A program made the translations under genes and the position numbers. 52,059 nt of DNA from an uncultured Bacteroides sp. (lineage in GTDB: Bacteria > Bacteroidota > Bacteroidia > Bacteroidales > Bacteroidaceae). The stretch lies in NCBI GenBank assembly GCA_900553185.1, contig USCT01000012.1, forward strand, positions 1 to 52,059, read 5' to 3'. The notes beneath the pieces are model-generated. The model had not been told where the DNA came from. It was given only the letters and a program-made list of their open reading frames with translations, and made no database searches. This document shows positions 17,274 through 25,736 of the stretch, in pieces (the first letter of the stretch is position 1; every line of letters begins with the position of its first letter).

Positions 17274-17690
17274 TCAGTTCTTGTCGGGACGGCGGGTTGC
17301 CAGTACCATCTTGAAATGATTTTCGTTGGCGATATTCAGTACCCGCACAATCTCCCGGTAGGGAATTGATTCGTCGGCATACAACGCCACATACATTTCC
17401 GGTTCCTTCTGCGCACATTCCTGCAGGAAAGGCGTCAGTTCGTCCAAAGCCAGCGGCATTTCGTCTTCATTGCCGAACGCCCCGTAGTAGTTCAAATCCT
17501 TGTCAATAATCACACGCGCCATCGGTTTGGCCGAAGTCTGTTCAGAGCCTTGCGGCAACAGTACCTTGATGGCATTCGGCGAAACCATCGTAGAGGTTAT
17601 CATAAAAAATATCAACAGCAGGAATATGAGGTCGGTCATCGACGACATACTGAAGCTGGGCGATATTTTCTGTCTTCTCTTTAATGCCAT
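17274..17690 (-). CDS. exbD: ExbD/TolR biopolymer transport protein
   Basis: A 138-residue protein with a single N-terminal membrane helix (SMTDLIFLLLIFFMITSTMV) carrying the conserved Asp of the proton path, and a small periplasmic domain. It partners ExbB, encoded 11 bp upstream, and TonB, 9 bp downstream. The segment SPSFSMSSMTDLIF before the helix is typical of ExbD in Bacteroidetes. Normal length. Confidence 0.93.
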   Translation of the reverse strand: MALKRRQKISPSFSMSSMTDLIFLLLIFFMITSTMVSPNAIKVLLPQGSEQTSAKPMARVIIDKDLNYYGAFGNEDEMPLALDELTPFLQECAQKEPEMYVALYADESIPYREIVRVLNIANENHFKMVLATRRPDKN

Positions 17691-17701
17691 ACGCTTCTCT
17701 C

Positions 17702-18418
17702 TTATTTATCTTTCGATTCGTTCAGCAGATCCATGAAGGCCATGGTACGGGCTTCCATCTGACTGACTACCTTATCCACCCGATATACCAGATGATTATA
17801 AGCAAACATTGCCGCGATACCTACCACCAGTCCGCCCACGGTAGTAATCATGGCTTCATAAATACCACTCGAAAGCAGGGTAATGTCAATGTTGTTCCCG
17901 GCGTTGGCCATGTTCCAGAACGCACGTACCATACCCGTTACCGTTCCCAGAAATCCCAGCATGGGAGCTCCGCTCGATACGGTGGCGATAATGGAAAGTC
18001 CGTTTTCCAGCTTGGCTACTTCGATGTTTCCCGTATTTTCAATGGCTGCCTGTACATCGGCTACCGGACGATCCATGCGCGCAATGCCTTTTTCAATCAT
18101 CCGTGCAGAAGGAGTATTGGTCATCCGGCAGTAATTAATGGCCGATTTTACCTCACCCGTCTTGATATAGTCCCGGATACGGTCCATGAAAAGCGGATCA
18201 TCCTTTCCGGCCTTGCGGATAGCCACGGCCCGTTCAAAAAAGACATAACAGGCAATCACCGACATCAGCGCCAGCACAATCATTATCCATCCTCCCTTGC
18301 AGGCCATATCCCACAAGTTCATCTGCGGTTCTCCCGAAATCTCGGTCAATATCGGATTTACTCCCGATACCGTATCGGCTACACCCTGAGCGGCAGCCAC
18401 TAACATTGTTGTCATCAT
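17702..18418 (-). CDS. exbB: ExbB/TolQ (MotA/TolQ/ExbB) proton channel protein
   Basis: A 238-residue membrane protein with three helices (near WIMIVLALMSVIACYVFF, VSSGAPMLGFLGTVTGMV and TTVGGLVVGIAAMFAYNHLVY). The conserved LGTVTGMVRAF and TTVGGLVVGI motifs line the proton path. I chose ATG 18418 because it overlaps the pdxJ stop in the sequence TGATG; the frame remains open to a TTG at 18430, which seems less likely. With ExbD and TonB it powers TonB-dependent uptake such as that of SusC-type receptors and siderophore receptors. Confidence 0.92.
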   Translation of the reverse strand: MMTTMLVAAAQGVADTVSGVNPILTEISGEPQMNLWDMACKGGWIMIVLALMSVIACYVFFERAVAIRKAGKDDPLFMDRIRDYIKTGEVKSAINYCRMTNTPSARMIEKGIARMDRPVADVQAAIENTGNIEVAKLENGLSIIATVSSGAPMLGFLGTVTGMVRAFWNMANAGNNIDITLLSSGIYEAMITTVGGLVVGIAAMFAYNHLVYRVDKVVSQMEARTMAFMDLLNESKDK

Positions 18419-19131
18419 CAGTACAGACAATTTTTATATTCTTCAATGGTTTTTTTCAATCCCAGATACAAGGCATCGCATATCAGCGCGTGACCGATAG
18501 ACACCTCGTCTACCCACGGAATGTTTTCGTGAAAATATTTCAGATTTACCAGACTCAGATCATGACCGGCATTCAGCCCCATTCCCAGTTTACGTGTTGC
18601 CTGAGCAGCCTCTATAAACGGAGCGATAGCAGCTTCCGGATTTTTCGGATATACCGAAGCATACGGTTCCGTATACAGTTCCACACGGTCGGCACCCGCT
18701 TTTGCCGCATATTCTATCATCTCCACGTCAGTACCTACAAATATAGAAGTACGAATACCGGCATGACCGAATGTATCCATCAATTCAGTCAGAAATCCCA
18801 AATTTGTCTTTGTATCCCATCCCGCATTCGAAGTGATCTGATCGGGCGCATCGGGAACCAGCGTCACCTGATGCGGCTTTACTTTCAGCACCAGATCGAT
18901 GAATTCCTTCGACGGATACCCTTCGATATTGAACTCTGTTTTCAGCAACGGGCGAAGTGCATAGACATCGGTATAACGGATGTGACGTTCATCCGGACGC
19001 GGATGAACCGTAATGCCTTCGGCCCCATAAGCCTCGCAGTCCAGCGCCACTTTTTCCACATCAGGATTATTTCCTCCACGTGCGTTGCGCAAGGTAGCCA
19101 CCTTGTTTATATTCACACTTAATTTAGTCAT
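18418..19131 (-). CDS. pdxJ: Pyridoxine 5'-phosphate synthase PdxJ
   Basis: A 237-residue cytoplasmic TIM-barrel enzyme making pyridoxine 5'-phosphate from 3-amino-acetone phosphate and deoxyxylulose 5-phosphate, the last ring-forming step of vitamin B6 synthesis. Signatures: LSVNINKVATLRNARGGNNPD at the start, TVHPRPDERHIRYTDV, GADRVELYTEPYA and GLNAGHDLSLVNL. ATG 19131 gives the standard N-terminus MTKLSVNINK; the frame continues upstream without a better start. It leads the operon pdxJ-exbB-exbD-tonB-DJ-1-ispD and is divergent from nadK with two opposed -7 boxes between them. Deoxyxylulose phosphate also feeds the MEP pathway of ispD, a possible metabolic link within the operon. Confidence 0.96.
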   Translation of the reverse strand: MTKLSVNINKVATLRNARGGNNPDVEKVALDCEAYGAEGITVHPRPDERHIRYTDVYALRPLLKTEFNIEGYPSKEFIDLVLKVKPHQVTLVPDAPDQITSNAGWDTKTNLGFLTELMDTFGHAGIRTSIFVGTDVEMIEYAAKAGADRVELYTEPYASVYPKNPEAAIAPFIEAAQATRKLGMGLNAGHDLSLVNLKYFHENIPWVDEVSIGHALICDALYLGLKKTIEEYKNCLY

Positions 19132-19147
19132 ATTGCATTTAATTTTA

Positions 19148-19155
19148 TATCTTTG
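19148..19155 (+). promoter_or_regulatory. Candidate -7 element for nadK
   Basis: TATCTTTG matches TAnnTTTG, about 85 bp upstream of the nadK ATG. The -33 box is weak. Confidence 0.5.
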
Positions 19156-19168
19156 CGTCAACAATGTG

Positions 19169-19176
19169 CAAAGTTA
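19169..19176 (-). promoter_or_regulatory. Candidate -7 element for the pdxJ operon
   Basis: CAAAGTTA on the plus strand reads TAACTTTG on the minus strand, about 38 bp upstream of the pdxJ start. It faces the nadK element, so transcripts from the two promoters would overlap for a few bases. Confidence 0.5.
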
Positions 19177-19240
19177 GCAGGTTTTGTGAGAAACTTGTTA
19201 CGTTATTGACAGAAATTATCGATAAAAAAAGCTATCAGAC

Positions 19241-20137
19241 ATGCAAAAGACCTTACGTTTCGCACTTTTTGGGAATACCTTTCAAGAACATAAATCAGCC
19301 CATACTTCTCATTTGCTGGAAATTCTCCGACGCAAGGAAGCACAAATCTGTATCAGCAGCGAATTTTACGATTTTTTACGTCACCATACCCGAACAGACT
19401 TGGGAGGACTGGAAGTTTTCGAAGGAAACAACTTCTCGGCCGACATGGCACTGAGTATCGGTGGAGACGGTACATTTCTGAAAGCAGCCAGTCGGGTAGG
19501 CAACAAAGAAATTCCCATTTTGGGAATCAATACAGGACGTCTGGGCTTTCTGGCCGACATCTCACCCGATCAGATGGAAGAAACTTTCGAAGAAATCTAC
19601 CGGGGAATGTATCTGGCCGAATCGCGGCGGGTACTGAAACTCACCTGCAACGGACAGGTGCTGAAAGGATACCCCTATGGACTGAATGAAATAGCAGTCC
19701 TGAAAAGAGACAGTTCCTCCATGATTACCATACACGCCTACATCAACAACGAATTGCTGAATGTTTATCAGGCCGATGGACTGGTTATCAGTACGCCTAC
19801 CGGTTCTACAGCCTATTCACTCAGCGTAGGCGGGCCTATTCTGGTTCCGCAAAGCGGTACTTTCAGCCTGACCGCCGTCGCTCCACACTCCCTGAATGTA
19901 CGCCCCATCGTCATCCGCGACGACTGGGAAATCACTCTCGACGTGGGAAGCCGGAGCCACAATTTCCTGGTAGCCATAGACGGACGTAGTGAAACCTGCC
20001 GTGAGGGAACCCGACTGAACATCCGCCGGGGAGAATATTTCATCCGCATCGTAAAACGCTGCCATCATTCTTTCTTCAATACCCTTCGCGACAAGATGAT
20101 GTGGGGAGCAGATGCACGTTACTCATTGGAACCGTAA
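19241..20137 (+). CDS. nadK: NAD kinase
   Basis: A 298-residue cytoplasmic kinase that phosphorylates NAD to NADP. The catalytic GGDG motif is at residues 74-77 (LSIGGDGTFLKAA), followed by the second family signature GLVISTPTGSTAYSLSVGGPI and the conserved DGRSE near the C-terminus. ATG 19241 gives the usual start MQKTLRFALFGNTFQ. It is divergent from the pdxJ operon and converges with the DUF418 gene, whose stop is only 9 bp away, with no visible terminator between them. Confidence 0.96.
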   Translation: MQKTLRFALFGNTFQEHKSAHTSHLLEILRRKEAQICISSEFYDFLRHHTRTDLGGLEVFEGNNFSADMALSIGGDGTFLKAASRVGNKEIPILGINTGRLGFLADISPDQMEETFEEIYRGMYLAESRRVLKLTCNGQVLKGYPYGLNEIAVLKRDSSSMITIHAYINNELLNVYQADGLVISTPTGSTAYSLSVGGPILVPQSGTFSLTAVAPHSLNVRPIVIRDDWEITLDVGSRSHNFLVAIDGRSETCREGTRLNIRRGEYFIRIVKRCHHSFFNTLRDKMMWGADARYSLEP

Positions 20138-20146
20138 CCGGACACT

Positions 20147-21316
20147 TCATTTCAGCCACGTAGCCCGTTTCCACAAATATTCCATAGGACCATGCGTATG
20201 ATGTTTCAGCCACCACCGGCAGAAGAAATATTGCAGAAAGAAAAGAACAATACCCACCAGGAAACTGGCAGTAATGCCCAGATGACAATGCAGGCCGAAT
20301 CCCCAATTGTAGAACAACATCGAACCGACAATACTTTGTGTGATGTAATTCGTCAGACTCATCTTGCCATAAGGGATAATCTGTGACAGCAGGTTGTGCA
20401 GATTGGTCCGGTAAAAGGCCGAAATGACAGCCGCGACCAGCAACAGCATGAATGAGAACTTAGAAAGCGAAGTAATAATCAGCAATAAAGGAGTACGTAA
20501 AGAAGGGTTCTCCACAAAAGCCGGAAGCATATTTCCCAAACCATACAGAGGGAAGAATGCTACAAGAGCGCCACACAATACCTTATTCCATATCTTCAGA
20601 TTCTCTTTCAGGAACAATCCTTTCCGTCCTGCCAGATAACCAAACAGGAAAAGAGCCGCTGTCTGAAATACCCGGCCGTTATCCCAGGCCCAGGCCAGAC
20701 TGAACAACTGTCCTTCCCACAGATTCACCCTGAGTGTCTGCCAGAACGTACCATGTGCCTGTGCTTCGGAAGTCGCATTCCAGAAACTCCCTGTAGGGAA
20801 CGTAGGAACCACAAACGAAGGGTCGAAACAAGCCCGGACAGTATAATAAAGCGGTAAGGGCTGGATCAACAATATGCAGGCCAACCAGAAGATGGTCTTA
20901 TCTTTTAACCGGCAAACCAACGGCAGGATAAAACCTACCAGTGAATACAGTACCAACACCTCCCCCGTAAAGAAAGAAGCATTCAGGTTTCCAATCAGGA
21001 ACAACAGGATAAGCCGCCAACAGAAACGAAGCCGAAAATCACGTCCACGCAAACGTTGGTTATCATATTGGATAAAAAAACTGAACCCGAACAATAAAGC
21101 AAAAACAGCGTATGCCTTTCCACCTAACAGGAAGAAGAGCCCATCCCAGATAGCTTTGTCTGAAAAAGCAAGCCATACACTACGCCCGGCCGTATCAGGA
21201 TATGAATAGAAATTGAAATGTTCGATAGAATGCAGGAGAATAATCCCCATGACTGCCAATCCGCGCAATACGTCTACCACGTCAACGCGTCCGTGTTTTT
21301 CCAGTGGTTTTTCCAT
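20147..21316 (-). CDS. DUF418 domain-containing membrane protein (YeiB-like)
   Basis: A 389-residue polytopic inner-membrane protein. The N-terminus RVDVVDVLRGLAVMGIILLHS is the acyltransferase_3-like opening shared by DUF418/YeiB proteins, and the C-terminal DUF418 part has KMSLTNYITQSIVGSMLFY and the YFCRWWLKHHTHGPMEYLWK end. About ten hydrophobic segments are visible. Function of the family is not established; transport or transfer of a small acyl-type group is often suggested. A good promoter lies at 21350-21380. It is followed convergently by nadK. Confidence 0.88.
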   Translation of the reverse strand: MEKPLEKHGRVDVVDVLRGLAVMGIILLHSIEHFNFYSYPDTAGRSVWLAFSDKAIWDGLFFLLGGKAYAVFALLFGFSFFIQYDNQRLRGRDFRLRFCWRLILLFLIGNLNASFFTGEVLVLYSLVGFILPLVCRLKDKTIFWLACILLIQPLPLYYTVRACFDPSFVVPTFPTGSFWNATSEAQAHGTFWQTLRVNLWEGQLFSLAWAWDNGRVFQTAALFLFGYLAGRKGLFLKENLKIWNKVLCGALVAFFPLYGLGNMLPAFVENPSLRTPLLLIITSLSKFSFMLLLVAAVISAFYRTNLHNLLSQIIPYGKMSLTNYITQSIVGSMLFYNWGFGLHCHLGITASFLVGIVLFFLQYFFCRWWLKHHTHGPMEYLWKRATWLK

Positions 21317-21349
21317 AGTTTATCGTATATATATATATATTTTCGCTGA

Positions 21350-21380
21350 CAAAGGTAAACACTGTGTAAACTTTTCACAA
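21350..21380 (-). promoter_or_regulatory. Promoter of the DUF418 gene
   Basis: On the minus strand TTG (CAA at 21378-21380), a 20-bp spacer and TACCTTTG (CAAAGGTA at 21350-21357), about 34 bp upstream of the start codon. Confidence 0.6.
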
Positions 21381-21418
21381 GTAAACAACAGAAAGTTACA
21401 CAACTTTTTTTCATCTAC

Positions 21419-21502
21419 AAAACGTCCTCATGTTTTATTTCAAACACGAGCATGTTCTGCATAAAACAAACTCGTATTTTATATTAAACGTGAGGACGTT
21501 TT
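21419..21502. repeat. Large intergenic hairpin built from copies of an AAACRYGAG..GTTTT motif
   Basis: Arms AAAACGTCCTCATGTTT (21419-21435) and AAACGTGAGGACGTTTT (21486-21502) pair over 17 bases with one wobble. Inside are two further degenerate copies: AAACACGAGCATGTTCT (21442-21458, plus) and AAAACAAACTCGTATTTT (21463-21480, minus orientation). So four 17-bp units with alternating orientation make the structure. A fifth copy is in the loop of the hairpin at 42108-42167. It lies between the 3' end of murF and the DUF418 promoter; no T-run follows, so it is not a plain terminator. Confidence 0.7.
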
Positions 21503-21557
21503 TATCCGGATTGTAAATTGCTAATTACCAGAACATTGTCATTTTACCTCTGACGCA

Positions 21558-22847
21558 TCAAAGGAATTCGGGCAACCGGCTCAGCTTCATGCTGTTGGAT
21601 CCTTTCACCAATATGAAATACCCCTCCGGCTGATGGCTCTTCAAAGATGCAATCACAGCATCCACATCGGTAAAATGTTCATAACCCGAAGTCGCGGCGG
21701 CAAACTCACTGCCAACAAGCATAACCCGATCAAAACCGCATTCATCCAGAAAACCTACTATTTTCCGGTGTTCTTCCACACTGCCCGGTCCCAGTTCCTT
21801 CATATCGCCCAGAATCACCATCTTGTGCGGTGCTTCCAACTGACGGAAATTCTGCAAAGCCGCCATCATGCTGGTAGGATTGGCATTATAAGCGTCTACA
21901 ATCAAACGGTTATGTCCCGTATCGACCAGCTGCGAACGGTTGTTATGCGGCACATAACCAGCCAAAGCCTGACAAACCTGATCGGCACTGACACCAAAAT
22001 AAGTACCGATAGCCGCGGCCGCCAGCGCATTGTCAAGATTATACGATCCGATCAAGTGGGTCTGCACGGTATAGGTCTTATCTCCTGTTGCCCATTCGAA
22101 GGCCAGGAAAGGTGAACAGCCTGTCAGACATCCGCTCACAAACAGGCCCGGTGTCTGTCCATAACGTACGCAAGTCAATCCCTGAGCAATACCGTTCAGG
22201 TACGGATTCTCGTTGTGCAGGAAAATAGCAGAACCCTGTTTACCGCGCAGATAATCATACAGTTCTCCCTTTGTACGAATAACTCCCTCGAATGAACCGA
22301 ATCCTTCCAGGTGAGCCTTGCCTACATTGGTGATAATACCGTAATCCGGGTCCGCAATGTTTACCAGCGTCTTGATTTCTCCCGGATGACTGGCTCCCAT
22401 CTCTACTACAGCCATTTCATGCTCAGGAGTCAGACGCAGTAAGGTAAGGGGCACCCCGATATGATTATTGAGATTTCCCTGCGTATAAAGCAGGTTGTAT
22501 TTCTGTTGCAGGACAGTAGCGACCAGCTCCTTGGTCGTAGTTTTTCCGTTGGTACCGGTAATACCGATAATACGGGTACCCAGCTTCCGGCGATGATAAC
22601 CGGCCAGTTGCTGCAAGGTTTCCAGACAATCATCAACCAAAAGAATACGGCTGTCTGTTCCGGCATATTCCGGCTCATCGACAACCGCATAACGGCATCC
22701 TTGTTCCAGCGCCTGTGACGCAAAGCGGTTGCCATCAAACGAGGCTCCCTTCAAAGCGATAAACAGGGAACCGGCCGGACAATTACGGCTGTCGGTCGTA
22801 ACGCCCTGGCATTCGAGAAAATATTCATACAAAGCTGAAATTTCCAT
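21558..22847 (-). CDS. murF: UDP-N-acetylmuramoyl-tripeptide--D-alanyl-D-alanine ligase MurF
   Basis: A 429-residue cytoplasmic ligase that adds D-Ala-D-Ala to the UDP-MurNAc tripeptide, the last cytoplasmic step of peptidoglycan precursor synthesis. The ATP loop is IIGITGTNGKTTTKELV near residue 95-110, with GNLNNHIGVPLTLL, MGASHPGEIKTLV and the DAYNANPTSMMAAL motif of Mur ligases. Its substrate dipeptide is made by Ddl, encoded at 38676. It stands alone on the minus strand, divergent from folP. Confidence 0.95.
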   Translation of the reverse strand: MEISALYEYFLECQGVTTDSRNCPAGSLFIALKGASFDGNRFASQALEQGCRYAVVDEPEYAGTDSRILLVDDCLETLQQLAGYHRRKLGTRIIGITGTNGKTTTKELVATVLQQKYNLLYTQGNLNNHIGVPLTLLRLTPEHEMAVVEMGASHPGEIKTLVNIADPDYGIITNVGKAHLEGFGSFEGVIRTKGELYDYLRGKQGSAIFLHNENPYLNGIAQGLTCVRYGQTPGLFVSGCLTGCSPFLAFEWATGDKTYTVQTHLIGSYNLDNALAAAAIGTYFGVSADQVCQALAGYVPHNNRSQLVDTGHNRLIVDAYNANPTSMMAALQNFRQLEAPHKMVILGDMKELGPGSVEEHRKIVGFLDECGFDRVMLVGSEFAAATSGYEHFTDVDAVIASLKSHQPEGYFILVKGSNSMKLSRLPEFL

Positions 22848-22942
22848 CTTCTATCTATATTATTGTTCAACACATTTCTGCTTCACCAAACATCTGTCGG
22901 TCTTCTGTCGGACCAAGACGTCAGGCAAATGCAAGAGGCAGG

Positions 22943-22978
22943 CAAAGATAACTGAAAAATCATTCATGAAAGCGCAAA
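22943..22978 (-). promoter_or_regulatory. Candidate murF promoter
   Basis: On the minus strand TTTG (CAAA at 22975-22978) and TATCTTTG (CAAAGATA at 22943-22950). The 24-bp spacer is longer than the usual 19-21, so only the -7 box is a firm match. Confidence 0.45.
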
Positions 22979-22995
22979 AAACAAATTATTGTATG

Positions 22996-23003
22996 TACAT
23001 TTG
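22996..23003 (+). promoter_or_regulatory. Candidate -7 element for folP
   Basis: TACATTTG, followed by GCACC, lies 22 bp before the folP ATG at 23025, giving a very short leader. Confidence 0.55.
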
Positions 23004-23024
23004 CACCGTCAAGAGGACCGTATC

Positions 23025-23888
23025 ATGAAAAAGACAATCACCAAATACATCAATGTAAACGGACAGCTGATGGATCTGTCGTACCCGAAGGTAATGGGAA
23101 TTCTCAATGTCACCCCCGATTCTTTCTACGCCGACAGCCGGAAACAGACCGAAGCGGAAATAGCCGCCCGCACACGTCAGATTTACGAAGAAGGAGGAAG
23201 CATTATCGATGTAGGAGCCTATTCTTCCCGCCCAAACGCCGACCATATAGAAGCCAAGGACGAAATGGAACGACTGCGAAAAGGTCTGAAGATCATTTTG
23301 CGCGAGAAGCCAGACGCCGTCATCTCGGTTGATACGTTCCGGGCCGACGTAGCACGCATGTGTGTAGAAGAATACGGAGCAGCTGTCATCAATGACATCT
23401 CTGCCGGAGAAATGGACAAGGAAATGTTTGCCACCATGGCACGCCTCAGGGTCCCTTATATTCTGATGCACATGCAGGGAACTCCGCAGAACATGCAGCA
23501 ACAGCCTCATTACGACAATCTGCTGAAGGAAGTACTGCTTTATTTTGCCCGCAAAGTGCAGCAACTGCGTGACCTGGGAGCCAAAGACATGATCATTGAT
23601 CCCGGATTCGGTTTCGGAAAGACACTGGAGCACAACTACGAACTGCTGGACAGACTTGAAGAGTTTCAGATATTCGAACTCCCCCTGCTGGTAGGTGTCT
23701 CGCGGAAATCAATGATTTACAAATTACTCGGAGGAGGTCCGGAAGACGCACTGAACGGTACAACCGCCGTCAATATGCTGGCGCTTGACCGTGGAGCCGA
23801 CATCCTTCGTGTACACGACGTAAAGGCAGCTTCCGAAGCGGTACGGATATATGCCGCCATGAAAAAACTGAAACCCGCTGATGATTAA
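23025..23888 (+). CDS. folP: Dihydropteroate synthase
   Basis: A 287-residue cytoplasmic TIM-barrel enzyme joining p-aminobenzoate to the pterin pyrophosphate in folate synthesis; the target of sulfonamides. Signatures: VMGILNVTPDSFYADSR, IIDVGAYSSRPNA, DPGFGFGKTLEHNYELL and GVSRKSMIYKLLG, with the final DILRVHDVKAA. ATG 23025 is chosen over an in-frame TTG at 22989 because the -7 element TACATTTG lies between them. The diadenylate cyclase gene follows after 26 bp, an arrangement I recall as common in Bacteroidetes. Confidence 0.96.
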   Translation: MKKTITKYINVNGQLMDLSYPKVMGILNVTPDSFYADSRKQTEAEIAARTRQIYEEGGSIIDVGAYSSRPNADHIEAKDEMERLRKGLKIILREKPDAVISVDTFRADVARMCVEEYGAAVINDISAGEMDKEMFATMARLRVPYILMHMQGTPQNMQQQPHYDNLLKEVLLYFARKVQQLRDLGAKDMIIDPGFGFGKTLEHNYELLDRLEEFQIFELPLLVGVSRKSMIYKLLGGGPEDALNGTTAVNMLALDRGADILRVHDVKAASEAVRIYAAMKKLKPADD

Positions 23889-23914
23889 CTCGTTTGAAAA
23901 TCTTACTTGAAACC

Positions 23915-24700
23915 ATGACTTTTGATATAAACATTCTCAGTCTGAAAGATATACTCGACATCCTGCTGGTAGCATTTCTTTTATACAAGACCTACAAGCT
24001 GATGAAATCGTCGGGATCTATCAACCTCTTTATCGGCATTCTGGTATTCATCGTCATCTGGGTTATTGTATCGCAGGTGCTGCAAATGCGTCTGCTGGGC
24101 TCCATCTTCGACAAGCTGGTCAGTGTAGGAGTCATTGCCCTGATCGTATTGTTTCAGGATGAAATACGCCACTTCCTGCTTACGCTGGGATCCCGACACC
24201 GCAGCAGCAGCATTTTCCGCTTCCTGAAAGGGAACAAGAAAGACACGACCCAGAAAGAAGACATCATGCCGATTGTCATGGCCTGCCTGAACATGAGCAA
24301 AGGGAAAGTAGGTGCCCTCATTGTCATCGAACGAAGTTTCCCACTGGATGAAATTGTCCGCACAGGCGATGTTATCGACGCGAATATCAACCAGCGGCTG
24401 ATTGAGAATATTTTCTTCAAGAACAGTCCGCTGCACGACGGAGCCATGATCATCAGCAACAAGCGTATCAAAGCCGCCGGATGTATCCTGCCCGTATCAC
24501 ACAACCTGAATATTCCTAAGGAACTGGGACTTCGTCATCGCGCCGCACTGGGTATCTCACAGGAAACAGACGCAATGGCCATCATCGTTTCGGAAGAAAC
24601 CGGTGGAATTTCCATCGCCTACAAAGGAGAATTCTACTTAAAGCTGACAGCCGAGGAACTGGAACGCATGCTGACCAACGACAGCGATTCGCAAGACTAA
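23915..24700 (+). CDS. cdaA: Diadenylate cyclase CdaA
   Basis: A 261-residue membrane protein making the second messenger c-di-AMP from two ATP. Three N-terminal membrane helices (to about residue 85) are followed by the DisA_N catalytic domain with the DGA motif (SPLHDGAMII) and RHR motif (LGLRHRAALGISQETDA), both intact. ATG 23915 was preferred to a TTG at 23894. c-di-AMP controls potassium and cell-wall balance in many bacteria. It is co-directional with folP and converges with the GNAT gene, whose stop is 4 bp away. Confidence 0.93.
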   Translation: MTFDINILSLKDILDILLVAFLLYKTYKLMKSSGSINLFIGILVFIVIWVIVSQVLQMRLLGSIFDKLVSVGVIALIVLFQDEIRHFLLTLGSRHRSSSIFRFLKGNKKDTTQKEDIMPIVMACLNMSKGKVGALIVIERSFPLDEIVRTGDVIDANINQRLIENIFFKNSPLHDGAMIISNKRIKAAGCILPVSHNLNIPKELGLRHRAALGISQETDAMAIIVSEETGGISIAYKGEFYLKLTAEELERMLTNDSDSQD

Positions 24701-24704
24701 CCGC

Positions 24705-25736
24705 CTAATTCAGCATCAGATTCATCACGGGCCGTTCGCCTGCCAAAAGACGTCCGGCCAGTACGGCAAGGGTACAGCGTTCGTAAACCCGCCCTTCTAC
24801 CTGCATCTTTCTGCACGTGCCATGCTCCAGCAAATAACAGCCGTTATTCTCGGGAATGGCCTCATCGCCGGTCACCTCCAATGCCCAGCTCAGTTCCGGA
24901 TAACGGGCCGCATAAAGCCGAAGCACTTCTTCCACCTGAATCAAGCGAAGCATTCCTAACGCATATCCTTCGTCGGGACCGGCCGGCAATACGCGTATCA
25001 AAGCAGACACACCGTACTGACGCAATAAGCTTCTTTCCAGAAAGCAGGCGGCTTCTTCCGTATCTGCCAGCAATTCCTTTACCGTAAGTCTATCTTCATC
25101 AAACTTGCAAAGAACCAGCGCCCGGACTCTTCCGGAATCCTCCATCACCCATAAGTCACCGCCATCCAGCCGGTGATCGGCAACAATCACCTGCCAGTCT
25201 GCAGGCGTATGCAGAATGCAGCAGGATTGTCTGGAAAGTTGTTCACAAGCAAAAGAAACGATACGCTCAGGCAAAGATTTAAACAAGTCTATCTTTTTGA
25301 TTTCCAGTATATGATTAGAGTTATCAACAGGTAATTCACCAACTGTTAATAACTTTTCCTGCTGCCGGAAACATACGGTATATCCCGAACGGGCATAATA
25401 CGCTATCAGACTCTCTTCGGCTGGAATCAAGGTACTGAAACAAACTCCCTGATTAAACATTTTCCGGTGTGCCTCATCCAGTAACCGGCGCATGATTCCA
25501 CGTCCACGGTATGCCGGATGTGTACAGGCTCCCGAAACATAAGCAGTCGGAACAGTTGTACCCAGAAAAGTCATGGGATAAGGAATACGCTGAAGCGCAG
25601 ACACAACCTGTCCATCCACTTCGACCGCACTGTTAATTTCGTCAGTATAACGCATCCGGAAATACAGATCAACGAAATCATCCGTATCGTGAAAACATAA
25701 TTTCCACAAACGCTTTACCTGTTCACGCATATTCAT
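24705..25736 (-). CDS. GNAT family N-acetyltransferase
   Basis: A 343-residue protein whose N-terminal half is a GNAT fold: ACTHPAYRGRGIMRRLLDEA carries the acetyl-CoA loop (R-G-x-G), followed by TLIPAEESLIAYYARSGY. The C-terminal half is a second domain without motifs I recognise, so the whole resembles Eis-type two-domain acetyltransferases. The acceptor is unknown. Its ATG overlaps the stop of the DUF2156 gene by four bases (ATGA), so the two are translationally coupled and may work together. It is the last gene of the lrgA-lrgB-DUF2156-GNAT unit. Confidence 0.8.
   Translation of the reverse strand: MNMREQVKRLWKLCFHDTDDFVDLYFRMRYTDEINSAVEVDGQVVSALQRIPYPMTFLGTTVPTAYVSGACTHPAYRGRGIMRRLLDEAHRKMFNQGVCFSTLIPAEESLIAYYARSGYTVCFRQQEKLLTVGELPVDNSNHILEIKKIDLFKSLPERIVSFACEQLSRQSCCILHTPADWQVIVADHRLDGGDLWVMEDSGRVRALVLCKFDEDRLTVKELLADTEEAACFLERSLLRQYGVSALIRVLPAGPDEGYALGMLRLIQVEEVLRLYAARYPELSWALEVTGDEAIPENNGCYLLEHGTCRKMQVEGRVYERCTLAVLAGRLLAGERPVMNLMLN

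Noticed and set aside
21320..21345. TATATATATA run near 21326 as a promoter or replication element
   Set aside because: It falls in the leader downstream of a better promoter (TTG-N20-TACCTTTG at 21350-21380); no other origin features are present.
22986..23633. Antisense frame of about 215 codons over folP
   Set aside because: folP carries all dihydropteroate synthase motifs in the other direction.
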